From assembly GCF_032854445.1 (NCBI RefSeq), contig NC_088298.1:19489976-19549975 (forward strand): a stretch of DNA of 60,000 nt. The letters are read 5' to 3'. Shown here in pieces: positions 26,601-38,600 of this stretch. The stretch is from Liolophura sinensis (lineage: Eukaryota; Mollusca; Polyplacophora; Chitonida; Chitonidae). The notes beneath the pieces are model-generated. The model was given only the letters and a program-made list of their open reading frames with translations. It had not been told where the DNA came from and ran no database searches. A program made the translations under genes and the position numbers. Each line of letters opens with the position of its first letter. Position 1 is the first letter of the stretch.

Positions 26601-29600
26601 GGCATGGTTATAGATGTATATGCATGTATACAGTGGGCCTTAGAAAATCATAAGTAACAGACACATTTCTCCTGAGGATGACCTGTAGATGTATATACAG
26701 GTGCACAGTGGGCTCATAGAAAATGATAAGTAACAGACACATTTCTCCTGAGGATGACCTATAGATGTATATACAGGTGTAGAGCGGGCTCCTAGAAAAT
26801 CACAAGTAACAGACACATTTCTCCTGAGGATGACAGGTGTACAGTGGGCTCCTAGAAAATGATAAGTAACAGACACATTTCTCCTGAGGATGACCTATAG
26901 ATGTATATACAGGTGTACAGTGGGCTCATAGAAAATGATAAGTAACAGACACATTTCTCCTGAGGATGACCTATAGATGTATATACAGGTGTACAGTGGG
27001 CTCATAGAAAATGATAAGTAACAGACACATTTCTCCTGAGGATGACCTATAGATGTATATACAGGTGTACAGTGGGCTCCTAGAAAATCACAAGTAACAG
27101 ACACATTTCTCCTGAGGATGACCTATAGATGTATATACAGGTGTACAGTGGGCTTCCAGAAAATGCTAAGTAACAGACACATTTTTCCTGACGTTGGCCT
27201 ATAGATGTATATACAGGTGTACAGTGGGCTCATGGACTTCATCAAATCAAATTGAAATTTGTTGACTTTACTTTGCGTTGTTATTATACTAATCTGCAGC
27301 TAAGTGGATCCACGAGATAAAACATTAATGGGCGACAGGACGGAACAAAAAGAGCACATACTGTATATCTTCAACCTTTTCAACCACTGTTTTCAGTGGA
27401 GTGGAGTTTATAAATTAATGATTTGTTTGTGTCACAAAAGATACAAATGTCATAAAACTGTCCAAATTATTTCCCTACACCATGTAGTTCTCTAAGAATG
27501 TTTCATTCTAATGATCGCATAGATGGATGAATTGAAAAGAAGTTTTTCAAGATCCCCATATAAATGATTCCTGAATTTAAATTCGGCCAGAGACTCTGGT
27601 TTGTCATTCATTTTGAAAGCAGTTAGCTGCAGAGTGATTTATGGATAGATTTGTGATGGAGATTTTGTATAAGAGGACTGTTTGACTCACTGTATTTACC
27701 GTCAAAACAGCTTTAAGTGAACATAGCTTATGCTTATGACAACAACTCTTGTACGAAAACATCCTGGTATGCAGGTTTGTGACTGGAATATTGAATGGTG
27801 TTGGATTTGAATGCTCATAGATGTGTACCTACTCCTGCAGTTTAGAGTCTTAGCTATCCAATCCCGGGTGTAAAAGTGCTGGCCTTGATATCACTATCTT
27901 AGTAATCCAACCGACCTATGTGTGGCGGACGTGTGGTCACGCACGAAAGGCGTTTTACGGAGTGTAAACAGCTATTCAGCGGCTGTGTTAGTAAACAGGG
28001 GTGTAGACATTTAGTGCAGCATAGTCATAGGTGGCACTGCTGTATGCATGTAGAGGAGACTTCATAGCAGTGCATCCACAAGATATGCTCAGATTGCAGT
28101 GTTTGTCCAGTATTTTAGACTTCATAGCAGTGCATCCACAAGTTGTGCTCAGATTGCAGTGTCTGTCCAGTATTTTAGACTTCGTAGCAGTGCGTCCACA
28201 AGATGTGCTCAGATTGCAGTGTTTGTCCAGTATTTTAGACTTCGTAGCAGTGTGTCCACAAGATGTGCTCAGATTGCAGTGTTTGTCCGGTACTATAGAC
28301 TTCATAGCAGTCCATATCCACAAGATGTGCTCAGATTGCAGTGTTTGTCCAGTATTTTAGACTTTGTAGCAGTGCGTCCACAAGATGTGCTCAGATTGCA
28401 GTGTTTGTCCAGTATTTTAGACTTCGTAGCAGTGCGTCCACAAGATGTGCTCAGATTGCAGTGTTTGTCCAGTATTTTAGACTTCGTAGCAGTGCGTCAG
28501 CAAGATGTGCTCAGATTGCAGTGTTTATCCAGTATTTTAGACTTTGTAGCAGTGCGTCCACAAGATATGCTCAGATTGCAGTGTTTGTCCAGTATTTTAG
28601 ACTTTGTAGCAGTGCGTCCACAAGATGTGCTCAGATTGCAGTGTTTGTCCAGTGTTTTAGAGCAGTACGTCCACAAGATGTGCTCAGATTGCAGTGTTTG
28701 TCTGGTACTATAGACTTCATAGCAGTCCATATCCACAAGATGTGCTCAGATTGCAGTGTTTGTCCAGTATTTTAGACTTTGTAGCAGTGCGTCAGCAAGA
28801 TGTGCTCAGATTGCAGTGTTTGTCCAGTATTTTAGACTTTGTAGCAGTGCGTCCACAAAATGTGCTCAGATTGCAGTGTTTGTCCGGTACTTTAGACTTC
28901 ATAGCAGTGCATCCACAAGATGTGCTCAGATTGCAGTGTTTGTCCAGTATTTTAAATGCTGCATTATGGATACCTGTGTCAAAATGGCATTCTTGGAGAA
29001 AGGTAAATAGATATACTTAATACATTACCTGTGATATGTATACTACCTATAATACTTTTATATTACCTGTATTTGTAGATAGTCAGTTGGGAAGCCTATA
29101 TGTAAGTCCGGTCAGCATAAGGCACAGTGTTGTGCTTCTTAGTCCAACATTAGTATAAGAGGAACATGGAAGTACATGTAATACCTTGTTTTGATTGGAT
29201 GAAATTTCTTACACCACATTTGTCATTTGTTACTTTGAGTTAACACTATGTTATATTTGTGGAAATAATTCTGGTATATTACTAAATTGGGGTTTGTAAA
29301 TGCTCATTAATTTATTTTCACATGTTTGATGACATTTTTGTTTTGTTTTTTTTTTTTTTTTGATTGGTGTTTTACGCCGTACTCAAGAATATTTCACTTA
29401 TACGACGGCGGCCAGCATTATGGTGGGTGGAAACCGGGCGGAGCCCGGGGGAAACCCACGACCATCTGCAGGTTGCTGATGACAGTTGGCTAGGTTTATA
29501 GTTGGAGGACGTTTTCAAACTGAGAGGGAGAGAAGTTGCAGTGTGTTAACATTAACCTCTACAGGAGTTATCAGTAATTATATGCCCATGTAATTACCTC

Positions 29601-32600
29601 AATTTATTTTGCTCTTTGCTTTGTTACTTCACAGTTAGAGTTCATAGCAACATGCAATATCTTTCATGCATGGATAATAGCATATAACATTGAAGCTACA
29701 ACTGTTTGATCATGGCTGTAATGAGACCTACAGCTCTCTTGTTCCTACCTAAGTTGACGTTAAGGGGAAAGAAAACCTAGACATGAACAAAATATATATT
29801 TAAAAAAAAAACTAAAAATGTTAGACTTTCTTCACTTAATTAAATGCAATCATGTGAAGATTTTAAGATCATCTTTACGGAATGCATTGATAATCTATGT
29901 CTCATAACTTTTCTATGTTTCTGTGTTCACATTATGACTTAAAAATTCGATCGCAAAAGAGAATTTTGCCTCGCTCAATGCTTATCACTCATCACTGAGA
30001 GGTTTATGGCGCTAGGAAACTGGACTGGTCGTCCCAATTTCCGCATAATGTGACAGGGTGAGGTGTCACATCTGATGTCTTCGGCATGATACTTCAGTGG
30101 CGGCATGGACTCGCAGTGTATGTTCACGCACCTGATGACTCCTTCTCATCATATTACTGAAAAATTTGCTAAGTGCAACGTAAAACCCTAAGGATTCCGT
30201 ATAATTTTATGTTATTTTTCCGTCTGTGAAGATGATTGCGATGATATAGCGTCTGGTTCGTATGTCATGATCATAATGAGGCGAATCAAACACATGTTGT
30301 CGCCATGGTGATGTTGCTACATAACCTAAGGGTGTACTCTCTCTCCCAGAGCTACCATCTTATCTCAGAGGGAAAGCCCATGAAAAATCTGATTGTCACA
30401 GATAGCAGATAGTCTTCCATGATAACATCCTGTTTTGTGCAGCCTAAACATGCGTATACATTAGTTGACTGTAGATTTTATATACAGAATTGATTGATGC
30501 ATGTGGAGAATGCTAAAACCCTTGTTACTCTCTTGTTACACTCCTCTTTAGGTATCTTTCTGTCTGATATTTATCTTTTTACAATTTATCTATACCCATT
30601 TCCAGTGAACATGTTATCAGAGCTAATGTGTCCATCTAAGAGCTTCGATAAAGAAGAAAAATAAAATAGTTTTGGACTATGCGTGCATTTTTGTTGATAC
30701 TGCAAATGGTGTAGCATTGAAACACTAACCTTAAAATACTTCGTTGTTTATCTGTAGGTATCTTTGTATAGTTTGCGGTTATTTTTTTTTTTATACAATA
30801 TATTTGGTAATCAGTTATCAAAATTGATGTGCTTTGTTTGTTAAAGCTCCCAGCATTGTGACATGTTAATCAGCATAAGTCATGCCCTAATTCCTAGTTT
30901 TGTATATGAAAAAAAAAAAATTAGCTTCAGTTTTGTGTCTGTAAAACAAAAAAAGAAGTAAATTCCAGTATTCTTTATTGTAGCAAAACTACTGTGTGTT
31001 AGGAAAAAATGGTGCCATTTTCATGTGTTGACCTTGAATTAATACTGTTCATGACGAAAAAACAAAAAAAAAAAAAAACAACTGATGTGCACATAATTTT
31101 GTCAGGTTTTTAGATCGATAAATTAGACAGTAGAAAATAGCATGTTAACTTCAGACTCGATCATGCGTGACACTATAAAAAGTGGAAGAATAGAAGCCTC
31201 TGATGCTGACCTACATGATGAGTAAAACTCGTATAATACCAGGTCCACATTTGTGCTGATGATATGTGTCTGACTTCCCTGTAGCTTGATCAGCTAACCA
31301 ATGATCACAGTGCTTTGTACTGCACTTTAAAGTTGTGTGATGTTGATTCGGTTAAGGGGGGACTACTCTGGTGTGACTGCATACTAGGTAGCAGGCCCGC
31401 ACACTTGTGTGTGTGATGACACACTGTTACAGAGGTAGACCTTCTTGATTGTAAGATAATACATTCATGTTAACCCAGGAATGTGAGTTATTAGTGGCCT
31501 ACCTGTAATCTGGAGAGAGATGACATATCTGTCTGTTAGGAGAGTGCCCTCCCTGTCTGTCAGTCTGTCACAGTTTTCCAGATTTGTCACAATTCATCAC
31601 TTTGAATTAGAACTTTGTACATTGCTTCTCCAAGACATGGTTTCATCGATTTTGACCAAATTATCGCTATATTTATACTTACTTGTTGTGGCCATTCACA
31701 TGGCTATCATTGTCTGCTCAGAGATGTATACCAAGTATACATTCATACTTGTAGTGACACATATAGTGATAGCAGTTTTTCTGCAGTGTAGAGTGCATGT
31801 TTTTCTGATATTTTATTTGTGTGCATTTTGGTGTTTACAGTCCTATGTTCGGAGCGAGTGACACAGATGACCAAGACGTTTAATGACATTGAAGCGGTGA
31901 ACAGGCTGCTAGAAGAGGTCAGTACTTTAAGTTTCACCTTTACATTATTCACACACTGTTCACAAAGGCTAATACTTTCACTTTCATTTTTGTGAATTAC
32001 ATTACACATTTAATAGATTACTCAAAGAGGCCATTATTTTTACTTTTGAATTAATTATCATAATTTGCACTCTCCTCAAATGGGCGATTTTATTTCACTT
32101 TCATGTTTGTACAGGCATACTTTTACTGTCATATAGGGTGGAAATATCAATCTCTTGTAGCCTCTAATTTAGTCCAGGTCAAATGCTGTGCTCAAGAGTA
32201 TTTCATGAAGTGATGGCAGTCAGGTCCATGGCTGGTGAAAATTAAGCAGCCTGCAGAAATCATAGGTTGCTTGGTGAGCTAACTGAACCACACAGTGGAC
32301 TTTAAAGGTGCTACTTAAGACATTTATGCCTATACTGGTGTCACGTAGACTTTGTAATCCAGAGCACTACAATTGTGGTAATATTACCCATACTCCGTCT
32401 ACAAGAGACTGGCATTATTCCCGAATCAAGCAAACAGAAAGTTTGAATAATGTTATATCTGCATCTGTTTTTACAGAAAGAAAGAGATCTTGAACTTGCT
32501 GCCCGAATTGGTCAAACTTTACTTGAGAAAAACAAACAGCTTTGTGGGAAGAATGAGGAGTTGGAAGAACAGCTGGCTGTCGCTAATGACAAGGTATGTT

Positions 32601-35600
32601 TGGAAGAACAGGTGACTGTCGCTAATGACAAGGTGTGTTTGGAAGAACAGGTGACTGTCGCTAATGACAAGGTATGTTTGGAAGAACAGGTGACTGTCGC
32701 TAATGACAAGGTATGTATGGAAGAACAGTTGAATGTCGCTAATAACAAGGTATGTTTGGAAGAACAGTTGAATGTCATTAAGGACAAGGTGTGTTGGAAG
32801 GACAGTTGAATGTCGTTAAGGAAAAGGTGTGTTTGGAAGAACAGGTGACTGTCCCTCATGACAAAGGGTATGTGCATGAATTTTCTGGGAATTTTCATAA
32901 TAATGTTAGATAAGTGACACAGTTGCAAAAAAACTTTCTTGAACCAACTAAAGACAGGAAAATTATCAAGCATGATGTAATAAAAATATTAAAACCACAT
33001 GGACAAGGTAAGCAGTTGTTTTATCTAATCTTTGACTAAAATTGCCAAAACTGATTGTTTTACTAATGGCAGTCAGCTGGTAGAAGGAATTTCTGCTGAT
33101 TTTGATGAAAACGATTCTCTTCCTGGAATAAATACATGGTTCCCATGGCTACCATGGATGTTACAGGTCAACCAGCTGAGGCATGATATATCTATGAAGG
33201 ATGAGCTTCTGCGATTCTACTGTCAGGACTTGGAGAATGCCGAGACGGAATCTTCCGATGGATCGCCGGCGTAAGTTGGATCTTTTGTCTGCCAAATGGG
33301 CCAAACACTACAAACCTTGTGTTTAAACTTCAACTTTGGCAGGAAATAATGTGTGTTCAAAATAAATGAGATTCATGTTAAATAAATAGGAGTCTGCAAC
33401 ATGAAGTAATAATTGTAATGCCTGCCTGATTATTTGTGCTCATGTTATGTAAATTTTACTTGTTAATAAAGTAATTTTGACTACCCTGGCCTGGTACTGT
33501 GCTGCATTCTGGGAAATATTTCAGAGCAATATGTTAATCATTTCTTGAAAAGTCTTCATCTTCACCACTATTGTTCATCAGTTACTAAGTAAAACTCATT
33601 AAACAAATTAATTATTTGACCATTTTGTAACTTTTAAACTTCCAACAAACTTGATCTTTTTTCATTAATATACTTTGTAATCATGACAGAGCCCAAAGGA
33701 GCTATCTCCCTGGTTTCTTTACTTGAGATTGTTGTGAGTTGCATCCCCTTGCTATTGCAGTAAGCCCTTCAACCTGTCCTCTGTGGACTTGGATGCCTTA
33801 CAGAAGAGGGTTCTCTCCCTTGAGGAAGACAATCTGGGGTTACGATTGGAGGTAAATAACTCACACATCAGTCTTTGCTTGTACTGTCTCTTTAACATTG
33901 TCAGTATGCTGTATGCTGAGTTTTGACCTGGACTTTACTAGAGAAAGACAGATTATTTCACAAAACATGAAGGAAGAGCATATTCCATTTTCTTTCAGAA
34001 TATGATCATTTTTTAATTTTCTTGACTCTGTTTTCTTGATTATAAATAGTTAAATGAAAATGGTTGAGATAGATAAATTAGCTTTGGTGGATTAAGTGCA
34101 GAAGCAGCCTTTCTTTCCACCCTCACCCCCCCCCCCCCCCTCCTCTTCAAGCTACAATAAAATCACAGTATATTTTGTGAAGTTCCAAACACATTTGGGA
34201 AATGGAGGACTTATGAGATAACCTATCATTAATACAGAATGGCGGCGAAATAAAAGTATGTGTAGTTATGAAGAAATGTCTTGAGTGACTGATTATTGTT
34301 CAGGCCATTCAGCTGAAGTCTAACACAGAAACATATGAGGAGAAGGAGCAGAAACTGGTCACAGACTGTGTGGAACAGCTGAGTAAGTACTACTTCGTTT
34401 TTTTTCATTTGCCAGCAAACTTGAGGATAGTCGTGGGTTTCCTCTGGGTTCTGCCCAGTTCCCTCTCACCGTAATAATGTAACTGAGATATTACTGACTG
34501 CGGTGTAAATCACCAATTAAATAAATAAATAAATAAATAAAATGAAGGCTGCAGAATGTAAAACTAAAAGAAGAATCACCAGTGGAGCATTGTCAGCTGT
34601 TCAGTTAATTTATTTTCAATTAATTACTTTAATTCACAGCAAGCTTCCTCTCCCACCGTATGTTGGAAGTTCCGCATCAACCTGCGGATGGTCGTGGGTT
34701 TCCGCCCAGCCCTGCCCAGTTTTCCCCCACCCTAATGCTGGCCGCCGTCGTATAAGTGAAATGTTCTTGAGTACGGCGAAAAACACCAATAAAATAAATA
34801 AATGAAATAAATAAATTAATTCATAGCAAAGCTTCCTTTGTTCTCAATGTTCTATTGAAAGGAATTAAAAAAAAAAACAAATTGTATCAACATGTTTTTG
34901 GCTTGAAACTTCACCCTTTTCCATCTCTGTTAGTTAGCGGATGGAATATTCCTCCTTAGATTGGCTAAAATTTCAAGCTGCTGTACAAATATTTAAATAT
35001 TTGATAAGATTCTGTTTTGACAGAATTTATTGTAATTGTTGTGTTAATCTCGATTTGTTCTTAGGTTTTCTTGAGGCTGAAAAGACTTCAGTAAGATGTG
35101 TTGTTTTTTTTTTTATTGCATGCGGATCAAATGTGCCTTGATTTGACTGCACTGACAAGGGTAATTAGTGTTTAACGTGTTGTTGTTGTAACAGACCAGG
35201 TGCACGAACAGCTGGAGGGTTTGTCCAATGAGCTGATCAAAAAAGCTGAGGAGAACATGAGGCAGAAGGAGGAAATCACCACGCTGCTGGCACAAATTGT
35301 GGACCAACAGAAGAAGAGCAAGACGGTAAATATCAGCACTTCTGCTTCTCATCCTAATAGGCAATATCCTAATGACTAATAGGCAAAGGGAGACAACCTT
35401 TGGTGGAAATGATCTTCCTGTAATTGTTTAACACTGTACAGTATTACCATTATTTGGAATTACACTTTCTGCATAATAATGGAAAGATTCTGTGCTATGT
35501 CCAGAAATGTTAAAATACCAATAATACTTTATGTGTTATTTTAAACCACTGTCTAAGTAACATTTACAAAATCTGTTTGAAAGAACATGAAAAGAATCAG

Positions 35601-38600
35601 GGTTATGGAGAAAGTGAAATAAAAGAGAATCCACAAAACTTTTGTTTTGATTGATTTTATTCGTGTTTGTTTGTTGTCACAGCAAACCATAGAGAACATG
35701 GAACTGTCCAAACACCTGGAGGCCGCCCAGAGTTCTCAGAGGAGTCTGACCAGAGAGGTAAAACCTGCTAGAGATTTCAGTTGCTTCTGTATGTGTCACA
35801 AATTCAGAGGACCTGTGGATACCTAATATTTATTTATTTATTTGATTGGTGTTTTACGCTGTACTCAAGAATATTTCACTTATACGACGGCGGCCAGCAT
35901 TATGGTGAGAGGAAACCGAGCAGAGCACGGGGGAAACCCACAACCATCCGCAGGTTCCTGACAGACATTCCCACTTACGGCCGGAGAGGAAGCCAGCATG
36001 AGCTGGTCTTGAACTCTCGGCGACCGCATTGGTGAGAGGCTTCTGGGTCACTAGCGCGCTAACCGACTGAGCCAGGGAGGCCCCTGGATACCTAATAATA
36101 ATCTGAATGATTTCAAGAGGAGTCCCGCTAGGATACTAGTGTGGACCCCTAATAATACTTAACTTTGAAGACCTTTCTACAGAAAAAGAAAAGCTCACTT
36201 AGATTGCATTATTAACAACCTGTACTGGTACTAAAAAAATATTCAACGACTTTTTTGCCGTTTTGCAGCTTGCTGACCTCCAGGATCGTTATGATGAGCT
36301 GTTTGAACTGTTGGAGGAAGCGCAAGACGAGTTAAAACTGCTGCGCAGCAAAGACAAGCCCCGCGCTGTGCGCTCTCACTACATGTCCACGCCCTACCTC
36401 CCCACTGACTCCCTGGCTTCCGAACTTCAGTCTTCCCTCAAAGGAGAGCTTGACTTTGCTAAAGGCTTGTCTTCTCTTGACAGAAGGTAGGTGGTTTGAA
36501 CTGATTTAAGATGCCTCCATTTCTGAGCCTGCCTCTGAAAAGAAATCGATTTCCGCAATGATTAGAGTGACAGCTTTGAAATTGGGATTTGTTCATGTTT
36601 GTAAGTAAAATTGTGAAGAAATCTTTAGCTTTGGCTATCGCAGTAGTGTGAAAAATATAACATCCTTCTAGGGATAAAATTTGATTATTATCCGTAGTAA
36701 TAAAGCCCACCAATAAAGTATTCATGTATCAAAATTGTCAGTCAGTGGTTCTTCCCACAATCAGATCACTGTTAATGAAATCACTCTTGACTTTAGCAAG
36801 CTGTTATTTGATTTCTGTTCTCCTGGAGGACAGCACTGTTGAACAGTGAACAATTGTTAAATTCTGTGTTTGAATATATACTGTACAGCTCAGGCTTAAA
36901 GTCAAAACCAGGCAGCAGGTTAGCGCAATCCTGGAGGTGTTTTAGAGAGTTTGTAGAGCACCTGTTGAGAGCCCCAGGACAGACAGTTATCTGCAGAGTC
37001 GGTGATCCGTCTACTGTGACTGATCATACACATGTGACTGAGCATTGTTATGCCTATGCGCTGGCTGTGGAGAATTGCCGACAGAAAATTTAGTTCTTCA
37101 TTAAAATAATTTAAAAGAATTTTTTAAAGACAAACACCATACGTGAAACTGAAGTAAAATATCTGATGTGTGTCTTTTTTGATTTCAACGTGGCAATCTT
37201 CTTTTAAAGAAGTGATTTATGAGGGAGCCCATGCGAGATTCGTAATGGATCACCACGACTGCTAAAACTAGCTCATTCTTCATCTCCTTTAAAAGTGGAC
37301 AAATATCATTCATTTCTGTAGGCTTTCCTAGTTGCGGGAGTCATTTGCCAGTGAAAAATTTTCTGTCACTCGGTAATTTAGCAGGCAAAATTGACACTTT
37401 GATGTGGATATGCTGTGCAACAACAACAACAATGCGATATTTTGATGCAAATTTCTTGTACAAACGTGAAAAAAGAAAAAAAATATGATACAGGACAACT
37501 TAAATTTTGTCTGTAGAATCAAACTTTGTGGAGAAGTTGTAGTTTGTACCTATACATGTTGGAAAAGCACCCATAAATGCATAAAAGAAAAGTTTTTCTC
37601 ACAGAAAAAAAAGTTTTCATTTGCACCACTACATTTATTTGAATTTTTGGCTTACTGGGCACAGTGTAGCTGACCTCAAATATTTTGTTTATTGACTCTC
37701 TTTGGTTACACAATAACTTCATGGAAATAATTCCTCTCTATTAATTTATGCTTATCAATACATTATTTGAACCAACACCCAGATGAAATCAGATATCAAA
37801 TTTTATTTATGAACTTGAATAAAAGTTGAAGCAAAATGTATGGGAATGTTTTATACGTATATCTATAACATATGTTTACATGTTTTTTCCTTTTGGACAG
37901 TAATGTTTTGATTATAATATGTATTATATTTGTGTAAAATGTCATCTGTCAAAACTTCTAGGGGTGGATTCGCTGTTTCTGTGTAAATCTCTCTTCTGTA
38001 TGACTTCCCAGGTGGCATTTTGGTCAGCAATTACGTCTGTAGACAGTCAATAATCTTGAAAACTTTGTAAACACACCAGTCAAATAAAAAAAAAATACAC
38101 AAGCCATTTCGAGTTACTGTTTGAAAACACCAATAGCTGCAGTCAGGACTAGACACGTCCGTCAGCTGGAGGTAGCGTACAGTGAAAAATCTGCAGCCCG
38201 CTGATGAGCAATTCTGTCCTGGACATACATGTCTTGGGTTTATTAATTATTTTTTAGCTCTTTCAACATGAGGCTTACGTGATCTTTACAATAATATAAA
38301 TACATGATGTTATTTTAATGTATTTTTTCATAAAAACGCAACAAATGATGAGACATGACTGAAGGATCACGCAAAGTCACGGCCACACTAGACTGCTGTA
38401 TGCGTGTGTTGGGGGCGATGTCCGGGGCGGGAGGCGTGCAGTATTGCATGTGCTTTAATCACAAGAAAGTTGCGTTGGTTTGCAAAGTTTATGTGATGAT
38501 TTGTCGAGTTTGTATTAAAATAAATTTATATCAAAATTAATCTGCTGACTGTCAATGACTTTGACCGCATATTTACTCCCTTAATTCAATCGCTTAATCT

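Larger units (their letters stand above)
2695..31840 (+). other. TRAK: 29.1-kb TRAK intron
   Basis: It is bounded by donor A|GTAAGT and acceptor TTTACAG. It contains the two candidate alternative first exons, minisatellites at 9122, 17837, 22650, 26603 and 28059, SINE pieces, a partial inverted-repeat element (29764), mononucleotide runs and an ACCTG/CAGGT-dense segment (13660-17250). Stretches 3800-9120, 15000-17830 and 30560-31840 show no gene or repeat I can name beyond simple runs. Open frames here are short and lack homology. Confidence 0.85.

Noticed and set aside
28031-29020. Long open frames on both strands across 28.0-29.0 kb
   Set aside because: They are the 60-bp minisatellite, whose length is a multiple of three. 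Several frames stay open equally, which argues against coding.
36839-37093. Plus-strand 84-codon frame in the intron after exon I
   Set aside because: It has no acceptor or donor in a usable phase and no TRAK-like sequence.
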